Origin: Mesorhizobium neociceri
GTDB lineage: Bacteria > Pseudomonadota > Alphaproteobacteria > Rhizobiales > Rhizobiaceae
Direction: 5' to 3'
Assembly (NCBI RefSeq): GCF_013520985.1
Contig: NZ_JACDTY010000005.1
Coordinates: 186,001 to 250,000, forward strand
DNA length: 64,000 nt
In this document: positions 45,476 to 53,980 of the stretch, piece by piece
Numbering within the stretch: the stretch's first letter is position 1
How the letters are laid out: each line of letters opens with the position of its first letter
The notes under the pieces: model-generated
Database searches by the model: none
The model's input: only the letters and a program-made list of their open reading frames with translations
Told to the model about the DNA's origin: nothing
Position numbers and translations under genes: made by a program

Positions 45476-46552
45476 ATGAATTCCATGCTTCGCCGCCTTG
45501 CCCTTGCCGCTGCCTTAACGGTGGGCGCCGGCGCTGTGCTGGCTTATGCCGAGGGTGGTGGCGACCTCGTCGTGTTCGACTGGTCGGGTTATGAGGATCC
45601 GCTGCTGCATCCCGACTATACCGCCAAATATGGCGCCGAGCCGACTTTCGCTTTCTTCGGCGACGAGGACGAGGCCTTCGAGAAGATGCGGGCCGGCTTC
45701 AAGGCCGACATCGCCCACCCCTGCTCGCAAAGCGTGGCCAAATGGCGTGCGGCCGGCATTCTGCAGCCGCTCGACACATCCAGGATCGCCGGCTGGAAGA
45801 ACCTCAATCCCGGCATCATGGCAATGAAGGATCTTGCCGTCAGCGCCGACGGCAAGGCCTGGTTCATGCCGTTCGACTGGGGCAACACCTCGCTGCTCTA
45901 CCGCACCGACAAGGTGACGGCGCAAGAGGCGCAGTCGCTGAGGGTCTTCGCCGATCCGAAATTCAAGGGGCGCGTCACCATCGGCGACAATGTCGACGAC
46001 GCCTATGCACTGGCAAGCCTGGTCATCGGCCTCAAGGACTGGACCAAGATGACTGACGCGCAGTTCCAGGAGGCGTCCGCCTTCCTGCGCGACGTCCACA
46101 AGAACGTCCGCTTCTACTGGACCGACGACACCGACCTCAACCAGGCCTTTACCGGCAATGAGGTCGACCTGGTCTGGGGCTGGAACGAGACCTTCGTGAC
46201 GCTCAAGGGACAAGGCATGCCGATTGCCATGAACCGCGACACCACGGAAGGTATTTCGACCTGGGTGTGCGGCTATGTGCTGATGAAAGATGCGCCGGGC
46301 AAGCTCGACCAGGCCTATGATTTCCTGAGCGCGGTCAACGCGCATGCCGTGTCCGACTATCTGGTCAAGACCTTCGGCTACGGCCACGGCAACAGCGCCG
46401 GCATGGCGGCGATCGACCATCAGGTGCTGGCCGATCGCGGCTTCGACAATCTCGACAAGTTCCTCGACAAGACGCTGTTCCAGCAGCCGGTGCCGCCCGA
46501 GCTCAAGCAGCGCATGGTCACGGAATTCGAGAAGATCAAGGCCGGCTATTGA
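45476..46552 (+). CDS. PotD-type ABC transporter solute-binding protein (paralogue 2)
   Basis: A 358-residue paralogue of the preceding protein, sharing most long motifs (VFDWSGYEDP, FAFFGDEDEAFEKM, KAWFMPFDWGNTSLLYR, GRVTIGDNVDDAYALASLVIGLKDW, GISTWVCGYVL). It differs at presumed pocket positions, e.g. DLVWGWNETFVTLKGQ against DLAWAWNDATVQSVAAG. Signal peptide 1-25. GAGGAG precedes the ATG. Its stop overlaps the start of the monoamine-oxidase-like gene. Two binding proteins for one importer suggest two related ligands. Confidence 0.88.
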   Translation: MNSMLRRLALAAALTVGAGAVLAYAEGGGDLVVFDWSGYEDPLLHPDYTAKYGAEPTFAFFGDEDEAFEKMRAGFKADIAHPCSQSVAKWRAAGILQPLDTSRIAGWKNLNPGIMAMKDLAVSADGKAWFMPFDWGNTSLLYRTDKVTAQEAQSLRVFADPKFKGRVTIGDNVDDAYALASLVIGLKDWTKMTDAQFQEASAFLRDVHKNVRFYWTDDTDLNQAFTGNEVDLVWGWNETFVTLKGQGMPIAMNRDTTEGISTWVCGYVLMKDAPGKLDQAYDFLSAVNAHAVSDYLVKTFGYGHGNSAGMAAIDHQVLADRGFDNLDKFLDKTLFQQPVPPELKQRMVTEFEKIKAGY

Positions 46553-47835
46553 CCACCGCATTGGAAAGAACCGACGTCGTTATCGTCGGCGCCGGTTTCA
46601 CCGGCTTGTCGGCTGCGCTTGAACTGAAGCAAGCTGGCATAGATTTCGTGCTGCTCGAAGCGCGCGACCGTGTCGGCGGCAGGGTCGAAGCGGTTCGCAA
46701 CGGGCTTGGCGAACGGATCGACAGCGGCGGCCAGTTTTTCTGCGAAGACATGCCTGAGGTGACGGCGCTGGCCGCCTCCCGCGGCAAGGCCTTCGTCGAA
46801 ACCTATGTGAATGGAGACTTCATAACCCATCCGTCACTGTCGGTCGAACATGCCGAACGGACCTATTACGGCGCGATGGCGATCCGCGAGCGCATGAATG
46901 CGATCGAGCCGGACGACCCTTCGATCGCCGGCATGAGCGTTGCCGCCTGGCTCGAACGCCAGCCTAATCCAGCCGATGCCAAGACGGCTTTCCGGTCGAT
47001 GATCGAAGGCCTGTGGTGCCTGGCGATGGACAAGGTGCCGCTGTGGTACCTGATCGACAATGACCGGCGCATCACCAACGAGGTGCCGGAACTGCAATAT
47101 TCGCTGCTCGAGACCATGCAGTCGCTGGCCGAGGATTTGGCCGGCGATCTCGGTGACAGGGTGCGGCTCAGCGAACCCGTCACGCGCATCGAACATGGGC
47201 CGCAAGGGGTTCGTGTCGTCTCGGCAAGCAGCGCCATCGAAGCGCGAAAAGTGCTGGTGGCGCTGCCGCCGGCGACGGCCGCAAAGCTCGATTTCACGCC
47301 GGCCTTGCCGGCGGCCCTCGAGAAGGCGCTTGGCGTCTGGGAAAGCGGCGCGGTGATCAAGATCCTGGTGCGCTATGCCACGCCGTTTTGGCGAGAGCGC
47401 GACCTGTGCGGCATGGTGATGTGGCGCGATTTGCCCGGCCTGTTCGCCTGCGACGCCAGCAAGGATGCGGAACATGCGGCGCTGGTCGTCTTCGTCGGCG
47501 GACCGCTGGCACTGCGCTGGCGCCCACTCGACGATGCTGCGTTTCGCGCGGAAGTAACGGCAAGGCTGGTGGCGGCTCTTGGTCCGGACGCGGCCGACAT
47601 TATCGATTTCAGCCAGCGCAACTGGATCGAGGACCGCTGGAGCGGCGGCGCCTACAGCGACCTCATTGTCGATGTAACGGCACGCGATGCCGAGCGCACG
47701 ATCCGTGCCGGCGCGGCTCCTGTCCATTTCGCATCATCGGAGCTGTCGCCGTCATTTCCGGGCTATATCGAAGGAGCGATCGTGATGGGGCGCATCGCCG
47801 CGGGCAAGATCGTCACTGATCTCGAAACGCCATGA
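46549..47835 (+). CDS. Flavin monoamine oxidase family protein
   Basis: A 428-residue FAD enzyme: DVVIVGAGFTGLSAALELKQAGIDFVLLEARDRVGGR at the N-terminus, then substrate-domain motifs, and a C-terminal FAD segment (ASSELSPSFPGYIEGAIVMGRIAAGKI) in which the usual covalent-flavin cysteine is not evident. TTG start in a TTGA overlap with the binding-protein gene, so translation is coupled. It probably oxidises an amine brought in by the transporter; the acceptor (oxygen or quinone) is unknown. Confidence 0.86.
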   Translation: MTTALERTDVVIVGAGFTGLSAALELKQAGIDFVLLEARDRVGGRVEAVRNGLGERIDSGGQFFCEDMPEVTALAASRGKAFVETYVNGDFITHPSLSVEHAERTYYGAMAIRERMNAIEPDDPSIAGMSVAAWLERQPNPADAKTAFRSMIEGLWCLAMDKVPLWYLIDNDRRITNEVPELQYSLLETMQSLAEDLAGDLGDRVRLSEPVTRIEHGPQGVRVVSASSAIEARKVLVALPPATAAKLDFTPALPAALEKALGVWESGAVIKILVRYATPFWRERDLCGMVMWRDLPGLFACDASKDAEHAALVVFVGGPLALRWRPLDDAAFRAEVTARLVAALGPDAADIIDFSQRNWIEDRWSGGAYSDLIVDVTARDAERTIRAGAAPVHFASSELSPSFPGYIEGAIVMGRIAAGKIVTDLETP

Positions 47836-47862
47836 GGCAGTTTTGGGCATGCAATATCTCGG

Positions 47863-49008
47863 TTATGGCGCGAGCTCTGCTTTGACGTCACCGAGCAGCG
47901 CCATGCTGCCTAGCCGACCCAATTCGTCCGAACATTTCGCGCTCTTGCCGTAGCAGCCGAATGCAACCGTTACGCGCTCCGAAAGCGGTCCTATGCAGGG
48001 CAACCCGCTGTCGCCAAAGGTGGTCATGCAAGGCACGACGCGGCGTTCTTCGAATTTGAGGTCGCGAATACGGTCGAGAATCTGCTTCTGAAGTCCTTCG
48101 GCAACGTGAGCCGATCCGCCCGATCGGAACCAGTCTTTGATATCCGCCTCGCTTTCGAGTGGAATATCGACCGGATCGCCGCCGAGCTTTAGCCAGGTTT
48201 GGCCGTCCGGATAGGGGATCGGCGGCAGAATATAGGGATCCTCGCCCTTTGGCCCGAAACAACGCATCGACGGCATTTCGGCCAGGCGTTGAACCTCGGC
48301 CGCACCAAGCCGAAACATAACTGCGGTACGCGCATAGACCGTAAAACCCAATGATTGACCGAGCAGCGATTGGGTATGCCCGCCTGCTGCAACGAGAACC
48401 CGTTCGGCCTCGACACTGCCCGATCTCGTCCGGATCGTCACACCGGAGCCGCTTTCCGAAATCCCCAGAGCAGGCTCGTCGATGATCCGAGCCCCGGCGC
48501 GCTCCGCCGCGATCGTCTGCGCCCGGACCAGGCGACGCGGGCTGATGTATCCGGCATCCCGCGGCTCGAAATATCCCTGCATGCCCGCCCGTGATCTCAG
48601 AAACGGAAATCGCTCCGTGAGCCCCGTATCGTCATAGGCTTCACAAAGGATCCCGGCCTCGGCGGCGATTTCGCCAACCGAAGCGATATCCGTGCTTTCG
48701 CCAGGGCCAAGGTGAAGCACGCCGACTTCCCGGTAGAAATCGACACCGCTTTCCGCAAAAATCTCGCCGTAGCGCGCAATCGCAGCACAGTTCGCTTGCC
48801 GCCAAAATGGCTGTGAATCGAACCTCCGCGTGATGCGGCCCTCATCGTAGTGGCTTCCGAAGACACCGCCATGGCGCGAAAAATCTGCCGGCTCATCGGG
48901 CCCGATGAGCGTCACATCATGGCCCATCTTGGACAGATGCCGCGCAGCCGCTGACCCGATCAGGCCACGTCCGATCACTGCAACTTTGATCGCGTTGTGA
49001 ACGCTCAC
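47863..49008 (-). CDS. FAD-dependent oxidoreductase, DAO/sarcosine-oxidase family
   Basis: A 381-residue protein: VAVIGRGLIGSAAARHLSKMGHDVTLIGPDE (FAD dinucleotide site), then FGSHYDEGRITRR and YISPRRLVRAQTIAAERAGARI, GGHTQSLLGQSLGF, and C-terminal GDSGLPCIGPLSERVTVAFGCYGKSAK. The pattern is that of monomeric sarcosine oxidase and N-methyltryptophan oxidase, but the covalent-flavin Cys appears shifted (GCYGKSAKCSD). Codon choice looks less GC-biased than its neighbours, hinting at separate acquisition. It is convergent with the monoamine-oxidase gene. Confidence 0.82.
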   Translation of the reverse strand: MSVHNAIKVAVIGRGLIGSAAARHLSKMGHDVTLIGPDEPADFSRHGGVFGSHYDEGRITRRFDSQPFWRQANCAAIARYGEIFAESGVDFYREVGVLHLGPGESTDIASVGEIAAEAGILCEAYDDTGLTERFPFLRSRAGMQGYFEPRDAGYISPRRLVRAQTIAAERAGARIIDEPALGISESGSGVTIRTRSGSVEAERVLVAAGGHTQSLLGQSLGFTVYARTAVMFRLGAAEVQRLAEMPSMRCFGPKGEDPYILPPIPYPDGQTWLKLGGDPVDIPLESEADIKDWFRSGGSAHVAEGLQKQILDRIRDLKFEERRVVPCMTTFGDSGLPCIGPLSERVTVAFGCYGKSAKCSDELGRLGSMALLGDVKAELAP

Positions 49009-49189
49009 GATTAAGTCCTACGCCGTGCTGCTCCAAGCGGGATGAAATCCACCATGTCAGAAGCGCTTGTCGACGTTCAAGCAATTCCTCGGGGTCGCAA
49101 CCCAGGTCGAAAAGACGGCCAGAAACTATCTCGCCATCGTGACGTCGCTGCTGCAATCCTGTGGATCAGATAAGTGGTGTCCACGCGAC

Positions 49190-50338
49190 CTAGTCGGCCA
49201 TAGCGACCAAAGCCTCGGGGTCGTAGGCGAGGCGGATCGGGGTGCCGACCGGAATGTCGTCGGCGCCGAAATCATTGGTCTCGGTCACCGACAGCGGCTT
49301 TTCCAATCCTGGTATCTCGACAATCAGATGGGTGATCTCGCCGAAATAGTGGCGTTCGACCACCTTGCCGGCGACTTCGAATTTGGCCGTCGCATTGTCC
49401 CACAGCACGCGCAGGCGCTCCGGCCGGATGCCCAACGTGGCGCCGCCGCCATTGCGCACGAATGCCTTCGGCTTGTCGGTCCTGACACGGCCGAAGCCCA
49501 GCGTGTCGACGACCAGCGAGGCGGCGTTCTCCTCGACGATCTCAGCCTTGACGAAGTTCATGCCGCCGAGGAAGTCGGCAACCTGGCGGTTGACCGGCCG
49601 CTGGTAGATTTCCTTGGGCGAGGCGACCTGGGCGATCTTGCCGCCGAACATCACGGCGATGCGGTCGGACATTGCGAGTGCTTCATACTGATCGTGAGTG
49701 ACCAGCACGAAGGTGATGCCTACCGCCTGCTGCAGCCGGCGCAGTTCGACCTGCATCTGCTCGCGCAGCTTCTTGTCGAGTGCCGACAGCGGCTCGTCGA
49801 GCAGCAGCACCTTGGGCCGCATCACCAGGGCGCGGGCGAGCGCCACGCGCTGGCGCTGGCCGCCGGAAAGCTCGGTGGCGAGGCGTTTGCCGAGGCCTAT
49901 CAGCGACACCTGCGCCAGCGCCTCCTCGACGCGGCGCTTTTCTTCCGTCGCGCCCAGCTTCAGCCGTTTCAGCCCGTAGGCGACATTCTGCTCGACATTG
50001 AGGTGCGGGAAGATGGCATAGCTTTGGAACACCATGTTGGTCGGCCGGCGGTTGGCGGGGATGCCTTCCATCGACTGGCCACCGACCGAGATCGAACCGT
50101 TGGTCGGGTTGTCGAAACCGGCAATCATGCGCAGCAGCGTTGTCTTGCCGCAACCGGAGGGACCGAGCAGCGAAAAGAACTCGCCTTCCCTGATGGTCAG
50201 TGTCGCGTCGTCGAGCGCCTTGAAGGCGCCGTAGCTGCGGGTGACGTCGCGGATTTCGATCATGGGTCGATCAGATTGGGCCCGCTCGGACTTTGTTCGA
50301 TCCTCCTGAGGCCGTTCGGCCTGGATTGGCTCAGGCAT
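49190..50338 (-). CDS. Polyamine-type ABC transporter ATPase (PotA-like)
   Basis: A 382-residue ATPase with Walker A GPSGCGKT, signature ELSGGQRQR, Walker B VLLLDEPLSALD and switch LVTHDQYEAL, plus a C-terminal TOBE domain (TLGIRPERLRVL ... GKVVERHYFGE). GGGAGG precedes ATG 50338, and a 19-residue in-frame extension upstream is not needed. It overlaps the permease stop by 8 bases. It energises PotBC-like permeases; substrate expected to be a cationic amine related to the enzymes encoded around it. Confidence 0.9.
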   Translation of the reverse strand: MPEPIQAERPQEDRTKSERAQSDRPMIEIRDVTRSYGAFKALDDATLTIREGEFFSLLGPSGCGKTTLLRMIAGFDNPTNGSISVGGQSMEGIPANRRPTNMVFQSYAIFPHLNVEQNVAYGLKRLKLGATEEKRRVEEALAQVSLIGLGKRLATELSGGQRQRVALARALVMRPKVLLLDEPLSALDKKLREQMQVELRRLQQAVGITFVLVTHDQYEALAMSDRIAVMFGGKIAQVASPKEIYQRPVNRQVADFLGGMNFVKAEIVEENAASLVVDTLGFGRVRTDKPKAFVRNGGGATLGIRPERLRVLWDNATAKFEVAGKVVERHYFGEITHLIVEIPGLEKPLSVTETNDFGADDIPVGTPIRLAYDPEALVAMAD

Positions 50339-51155
50339 AGAGGCCTCCCTCGTTCTGGGTGCGCCTGGCCGCACGGCGGCGCAGGACTTCGGCAACGGTC
50401 ATCAAAACGAAAGAGGCAAGCAGCAGCAGCGTGCCCAGCGCCAGCACGCCCGGCAGCTTGGCGGCGAAGCGCAACTGGCCCCAGATATAGATCGGCAGCG
50501 TCGTCTCGGTTCCGGTGAGGAAGAAGGCGATGACGAACTCGTCGAGCGAGATGGTGAAGCAGACCAGCAGGCTCGAAATGATCGCCGGCGCCACCATCGG
50601 CAGCGTCACTCGCCGGAAGGTGCCGAAGGCACTCTCGCCGAGATCGGCGGAGGCTTCTTCGAGGCTGCGGTCGAACCCCTCGAAGCCTGCGGTCAGCACC
50701 GTCATCGAATAGGGAATGCAGATCAGCACATGGCCGAGCACGACGGTGAACAGCGACAGGCTGAGGCCCAGTTGCAGCATGACCAGCAGCATGGAGATGG
50801 CGAGGATGATTTCGGGCAGCACCAGCGGCGCCATGATCAGGCCGTTGATGGTGCGGCGGCCGGGATAGCGGTAGCGGGTGATCGAGCGGGCGGCGAGGAT
50901 GCCGAGCAGCGTCGCCAGCACAGATGCCGAGACACCGACGATCAGGCTGTTCCAGGCGGCTTCAAGCAGCGCCGGCGTCTTGGGCAGGTCTTGGTACCAT
51001 TTCAGCGTATAGCCGGTGAGGGGAAACTTCGGCGTCGGCGCGGTGTTGATCGAGAAGATCGGCAGGAAGATCACGGGCAGATAGAGAAAGACGATGTAGA
51101 GGAAGGCGTAGGCGGTCAGCCAGCCGCCGGCAAAGAAACGCCGCATCGCCGTCAT
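50331..51155 (-). CDS. ABC transporter permease, PotC-like
   Basis: A 274-residue six-helix inner-membrane permease with the coupling loop EEASADLGESAFGTFRRVTLPMVAPAI (near 170-195). Its start overlaps the PotB-like stop by 4 bases and its end overlaps the ATPase start, giving one translationally coupled unit. Partner of the next permease. Confidence 0.88.
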   Translation of the reverse strand: MTAMRRFFAGGWLTAYAFLYIVFLYLPVIFLPIFSINTAPTPKFPLTGYTLKWYQDLPKTPALLEAAWNSLIVGVSASVLATLLGILAARSITRYRYPGRRTINGLIMAPLVLPEIILAISMLLVMLQLGLSLSLFTVVLGHVLICIPYSMTVLTAGFEGFDRSLEEASADLGESAFGTFRRVTLPMVAPAIISSLLVCFTISLDEFVIAFFLTGTETTLPIYIWGQLRFAAKLPGVLALGTLLLLASFVLMTVAEVLRRRAARRTQNEGGLYA

Positions 51156-52069
51156 CGCGCCAGCCTCTGCAATGCGCGGATGATCAGCACCGTGGCGCCC
51201 GCCATCAGCGAGACGACGAGCATGGTGGTGACGGAAAGTGCCGCGCCCAGCGGCCAGTTCGATGCCTTGCCGAACTGCGCCTGGATGGCGTTGGCGATCA
51301 TGACGCCGTCCTTGCCGCCGACGAGCTTCGGTGTGACGTAGTCGCCGACCGTCGGGATCATGACGATCAGCGCCGCTGAGATGACGCCTGGCACCGACAG
51401 CGGCAGCGTCACGCGCAGGAAGGACCGCAGCGGGCCATCGCCGAGATCCGTCGCCGCCTCGACCAGAGTGCGGTCGACCTTTTCTAGCGAGACGAAGATC
51501 GGCAGGATGGCGAAAGCCGCCCAGGCATGGGTCAGCGTGATGATGACGGCGCTGGAATTGTAGAGAAGCGCTGTCGACGGTTCGTCGATAATGCCGAGGC
51601 CCATGAGGCCGGAATTGAGCACGCCATTATAGCCGAGGATGACCTTCCACGACATCACGCGCAGCAGATAGCTGGTCCAGAACGGGATGGTGATCAGGAA
51701 CAGCCACAGGCTTTTGTGGCGGCCGCCGTGGAAGGAAATGAAATAGGCGATAGGATAGGCGAGGATGACGGTGAAAAAGCTCACCGTCAGCGAGATGTAG
51801 AGCGAGCGCCACAGCAGATCGCGATAGATCGGCTCGGTCAGCGCGATGCGATAATTCTCCAGCGTAAATGTGTGGTCGATGGTGAGGTAGTCCTGGGTCC
51901 AGAAGGAGTGGGCGAAGACCACCAGGATCGGCAGCACCAGAAGAATGAGGGCATAGAGGAAAGTCGGGCTGATCAGGGCAAAGCCCTGAACGGGTTCGGA
52001 CTGCAGAAGGGCGTTTCGCCTTGCTCGCGTCATGCGCCGCGCGGGCACCCCTTCGGCAGCTGCCGTCAT
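51152..52069 (-). CDS. ABC transporter permease, PotB-like
   Basis: A 305-residue permease: a cytoplasmic N-terminus (MTRARRNALLQSEPVQG), six membrane helices and coupling loop VEAATDLGDGPLRSFLRVTLPLSVPG. ATG 52069 is preferred over a long in-frame N-terminal extension that would span the operator region. First gene of the importer operon (permease, permease, ATPase), reading away from the operator at 52262. Confidence 0.85.
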   Translation of the reverse strand: MTAAAEGVPARRMTRARRNALLQSEPVQGFALISPTFLYALILLVLPILVVFAHSFWTQDYLTIDHTFTLENYRIALTEPIYRDLLWRSLYISLTVSFFTVILAYPIAYFISFHGGRHKSLWLFLITIPFWTSYLLRVMSWKVILGYNGVLNSGLMGLGIIDEPSTALLYNSSAVIITLTHAWAAFAILPIFVSLEKVDRTLVEAATDLGDGPLRSFLRVTLPLSVPGVISAALIVMIPTVGDYVTPKLVGGKDGVMIANAIQAQFGKASNWPLGAALSVTTMLVVSLMAGATVLIIRALQRLAR

Positions 52070-52360
52070 TGCAGCGCCCCGGGCGTGATCTCGGTTGCTG
52101 GCTCGAACTGTCCCGCCATGATGCTCCCATTGACCGGGCCGGCTGCCTGTTCCCAATTTTTGCGGCGCGCGATTTTCTGGTCGCGCTCCAAGCTTGCCGG
52201 CTTTCTTTTCATCATGAGCGTATCCGTGGATTGAAATCAAGCGCTATTTCTGCAATATTGATTGAACGGACATTCAAAATGAAGTGAAGAACGCCCGCTT
52301 TTCAACGCATGGCGCTTCGTTTCGTGTCCGGTAAAAATTACGCTCCAGACCTGCGAGGCA
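52070..52360. other. Divergent control region between importer and aminotransferase operons
   Basis: A 291-base gap with no credible gene. It contains the operator at 52262-52277. Both flanking operons diverge from it. Confidence 0.6.
52262..52277. promoter_or_regulatory. TTGAA-N6-TTCAA operator, copy 2
   Basis: TTGAACGGACATTCAA between the PotB-like gene (minus) and the aminotransferase gene (plus). Same 5-6-5 layout as copies at 42630 and 55201. Confidence 0.75.
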
Positions 52361-53776
52361 ATGATGGCGGCTGCAAGAGACCTAAGAGCGATGGAGATGG
52401 CTGGCGACGACGATGCAGTCGAGCTGGCCAAGCGCCATCTTGTCCAGCCCTGGCCCTATGCCGGCTCGGTCGGCAATGAAGCGCGCGCGCTGATCGGCGA
52501 GGGCGACGGCATCTACATCACCGACGTCACAGGCAAGCGGCTGATCGACGGGCCGGCCGGCATGTGGTGCATCAATGTCGGCCACCGCCGCGAGGAACTG
52601 GCCAGGGTGATGTACGACCAGGCGATGATGCTGTCCTACAACACGCCCTGGTACACGATGAACGCGCCGTCGGCCGAGCTTGCCAAGCGCATCGCCGATC
52701 ACGCGCCGGGCGATCTCAGCCATACCTTCTTCACCACCGGTGGTTCCTCAGCTGTCGAGACGGCGCTGCGCTTCATGCAATTTTACAACAATGTGCGCGG
52801 ACGGCCGGAAAAGAAGCTGATCCTCAGCCGCGGCGGCGCCTATCACGGCTCGACCTATCTGTCGGCCTCGCTCAACGGACGGCCGCGCGATCGCGACTGG
52901 ATGGACGGCGCCGACCATCTGGTGGTCAAACTGTCCTCGCCCGATCCGTTCCGGCGGCCGAAGGGCATGAGCATCGCCGACTTCTGCGATTTCCTGGTCG
53001 ATCAGTTCCGCGACACGGTCGCCCGCGTTGGGCCTGAGAAGATCGGCGCCTTCGTCGGTGAGCCGGTGCAGGCTTCGGGGGGCGTCGTCGTGCCGCCGGA
53101 TGGCTATCTCAAGCGCATCCGCGAGATCTGCAGGGACAACGACATCCTCTATGTCTCCGACGAAGTGGTGACCGGCTTCGGCCGGCTCGGCCATGTCTTT
53201 GCGTCCGGTGACGTGTTCGGCATCGACCCCGACATGATCACCTTCGCCAAGGGCGTCACATCAGGCTATTTCCCGCTCGGCGGCGTTATCATCTCGGAGC
53301 GGCTGCTTCAGGAAATGCGCCGCTCAAACCATCCCGACGCGATGTTCGGCCATGGCCTGACCTATACCAGCCATCCGATCGGCTGCGCGGTGGCGCTGAA
53401 GAACCTCGACATCCTCGAAGACAGCGTGCTTGCCCATACGCGCGAGGTCGCGCCCTATTTCCAGGCGCAGCTGAAGACGCTGGAGGACCTGCCGCTGGTC
53501 GGCGAAGTCCGCGGCATGGGCCTGATGGGTTGCGTCGAATGCGTCGCCGACCGCGAAAGCAAGGACCCGCTGCAGCTCGACAAGGATGTCGGCAAGCGCA
53601 TCGACGCGCATTGCCATGAACTCGGCCTTTTGGTGCGGCCGCTGATCAACATGTGCGTGATGTCGCCGCCGCTGATCATTACGCGCGAGCAGATCGACGA
53701 CATGGTGGCCATCCTGCGCGAAGGCATTTCGCGGACGATGGATGATTTGAGGAAAGAAGGGGTGTGGCAGGGGTGA
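52361..53776 (+). CDS. Class III PLP-dependent aminotransferase
   Basis: A 471-residue omega-type aminotransferase. The PLP Schiff-base lysine is Lys297 (MITFAKGVTSGYFPLGG). PLP phosphate contacts GGSSAVETALR, the Asp in YVSDEVVTGFGRLG and the FGHGLTYTSHPIGCAVAL segment are intact. It transfers amino groups between an amine or omega-amino acid and a keto acid (often pyruvate). The start uses the first of two ATGs at 52361. The operator copy 2 lies 84 bases upstream, divergent from the importer. Confidence 0.9.
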   Translation: MMAAARDLRAMEMAGDDDAVELAKRHLVQPWPYAGSVGNEARALIGEGDGIYITDVTGKRLIDGPAGMWCINVGHRREELARVMYDQAMMLSYNTPWYTMNAPSAELAKRIADHAPGDLSHTFFTTGGSSAVETALRFMQFYNNVRGRPEKKLILSRGGAYHGSTYLSASLNGRPRDRDWMDGADHLVVKLSSPDPFRRPKGMSIADFCDFLVDQFRDTVARVGPEKIGAFVGEPVQASGGVVVPPDGYLKRIREICRDNDILYVSDEVVTGFGRLGHVFASGDVFGIDPDMITFAKGVTSGYFPLGGVIISERLLQEMRRSNHPDAMFGHGLTYTSHPIGCAVALKNLDILEDSVLAHTREVAPYFQAQLKTLEDLPLVGEVRGMGLMGCVECVADRESKDPLQLDKDVGKRIDAHCHELGLLVRPLINMCVMSPPLIITREQIDDMVAILREGISRTMDDLRKEGVWQG

Positions 53777-53783
53777 AGGAGCT

Positions 53784-53961
53784 AATCTCCCCCCTCGTGG
53801 GGGAGATGCCCGGCAGGGCAGAGGGGGGCACTGTCCCGCCGGCCTGTCCGTTCGTAACAACACACTTTAGCTAGTATGGGTGATCGCGAGTAACGAGAGG
53901 CTGGCGATCCTTCGCGCCCCCCTTTGTCCTGCCGGACATCTCCCCCACGAGGGGGGAGATT
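53784..53961. repeat. Large inverted repeat, family C variant
   Basis: ctaatctcccccctcgtggg on the left and its reverse complement ending gggggagatt on the right, with inner arms ggcagggcagaggggggc / cgcccccctttgtcctgcc. Related to 39160-39320. Gap between the convergent aminotransferase and Rieske genes. Confidence 0.75.
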
Positions 53962-53980
53962 GGCAGCTTCACCATCCGCC

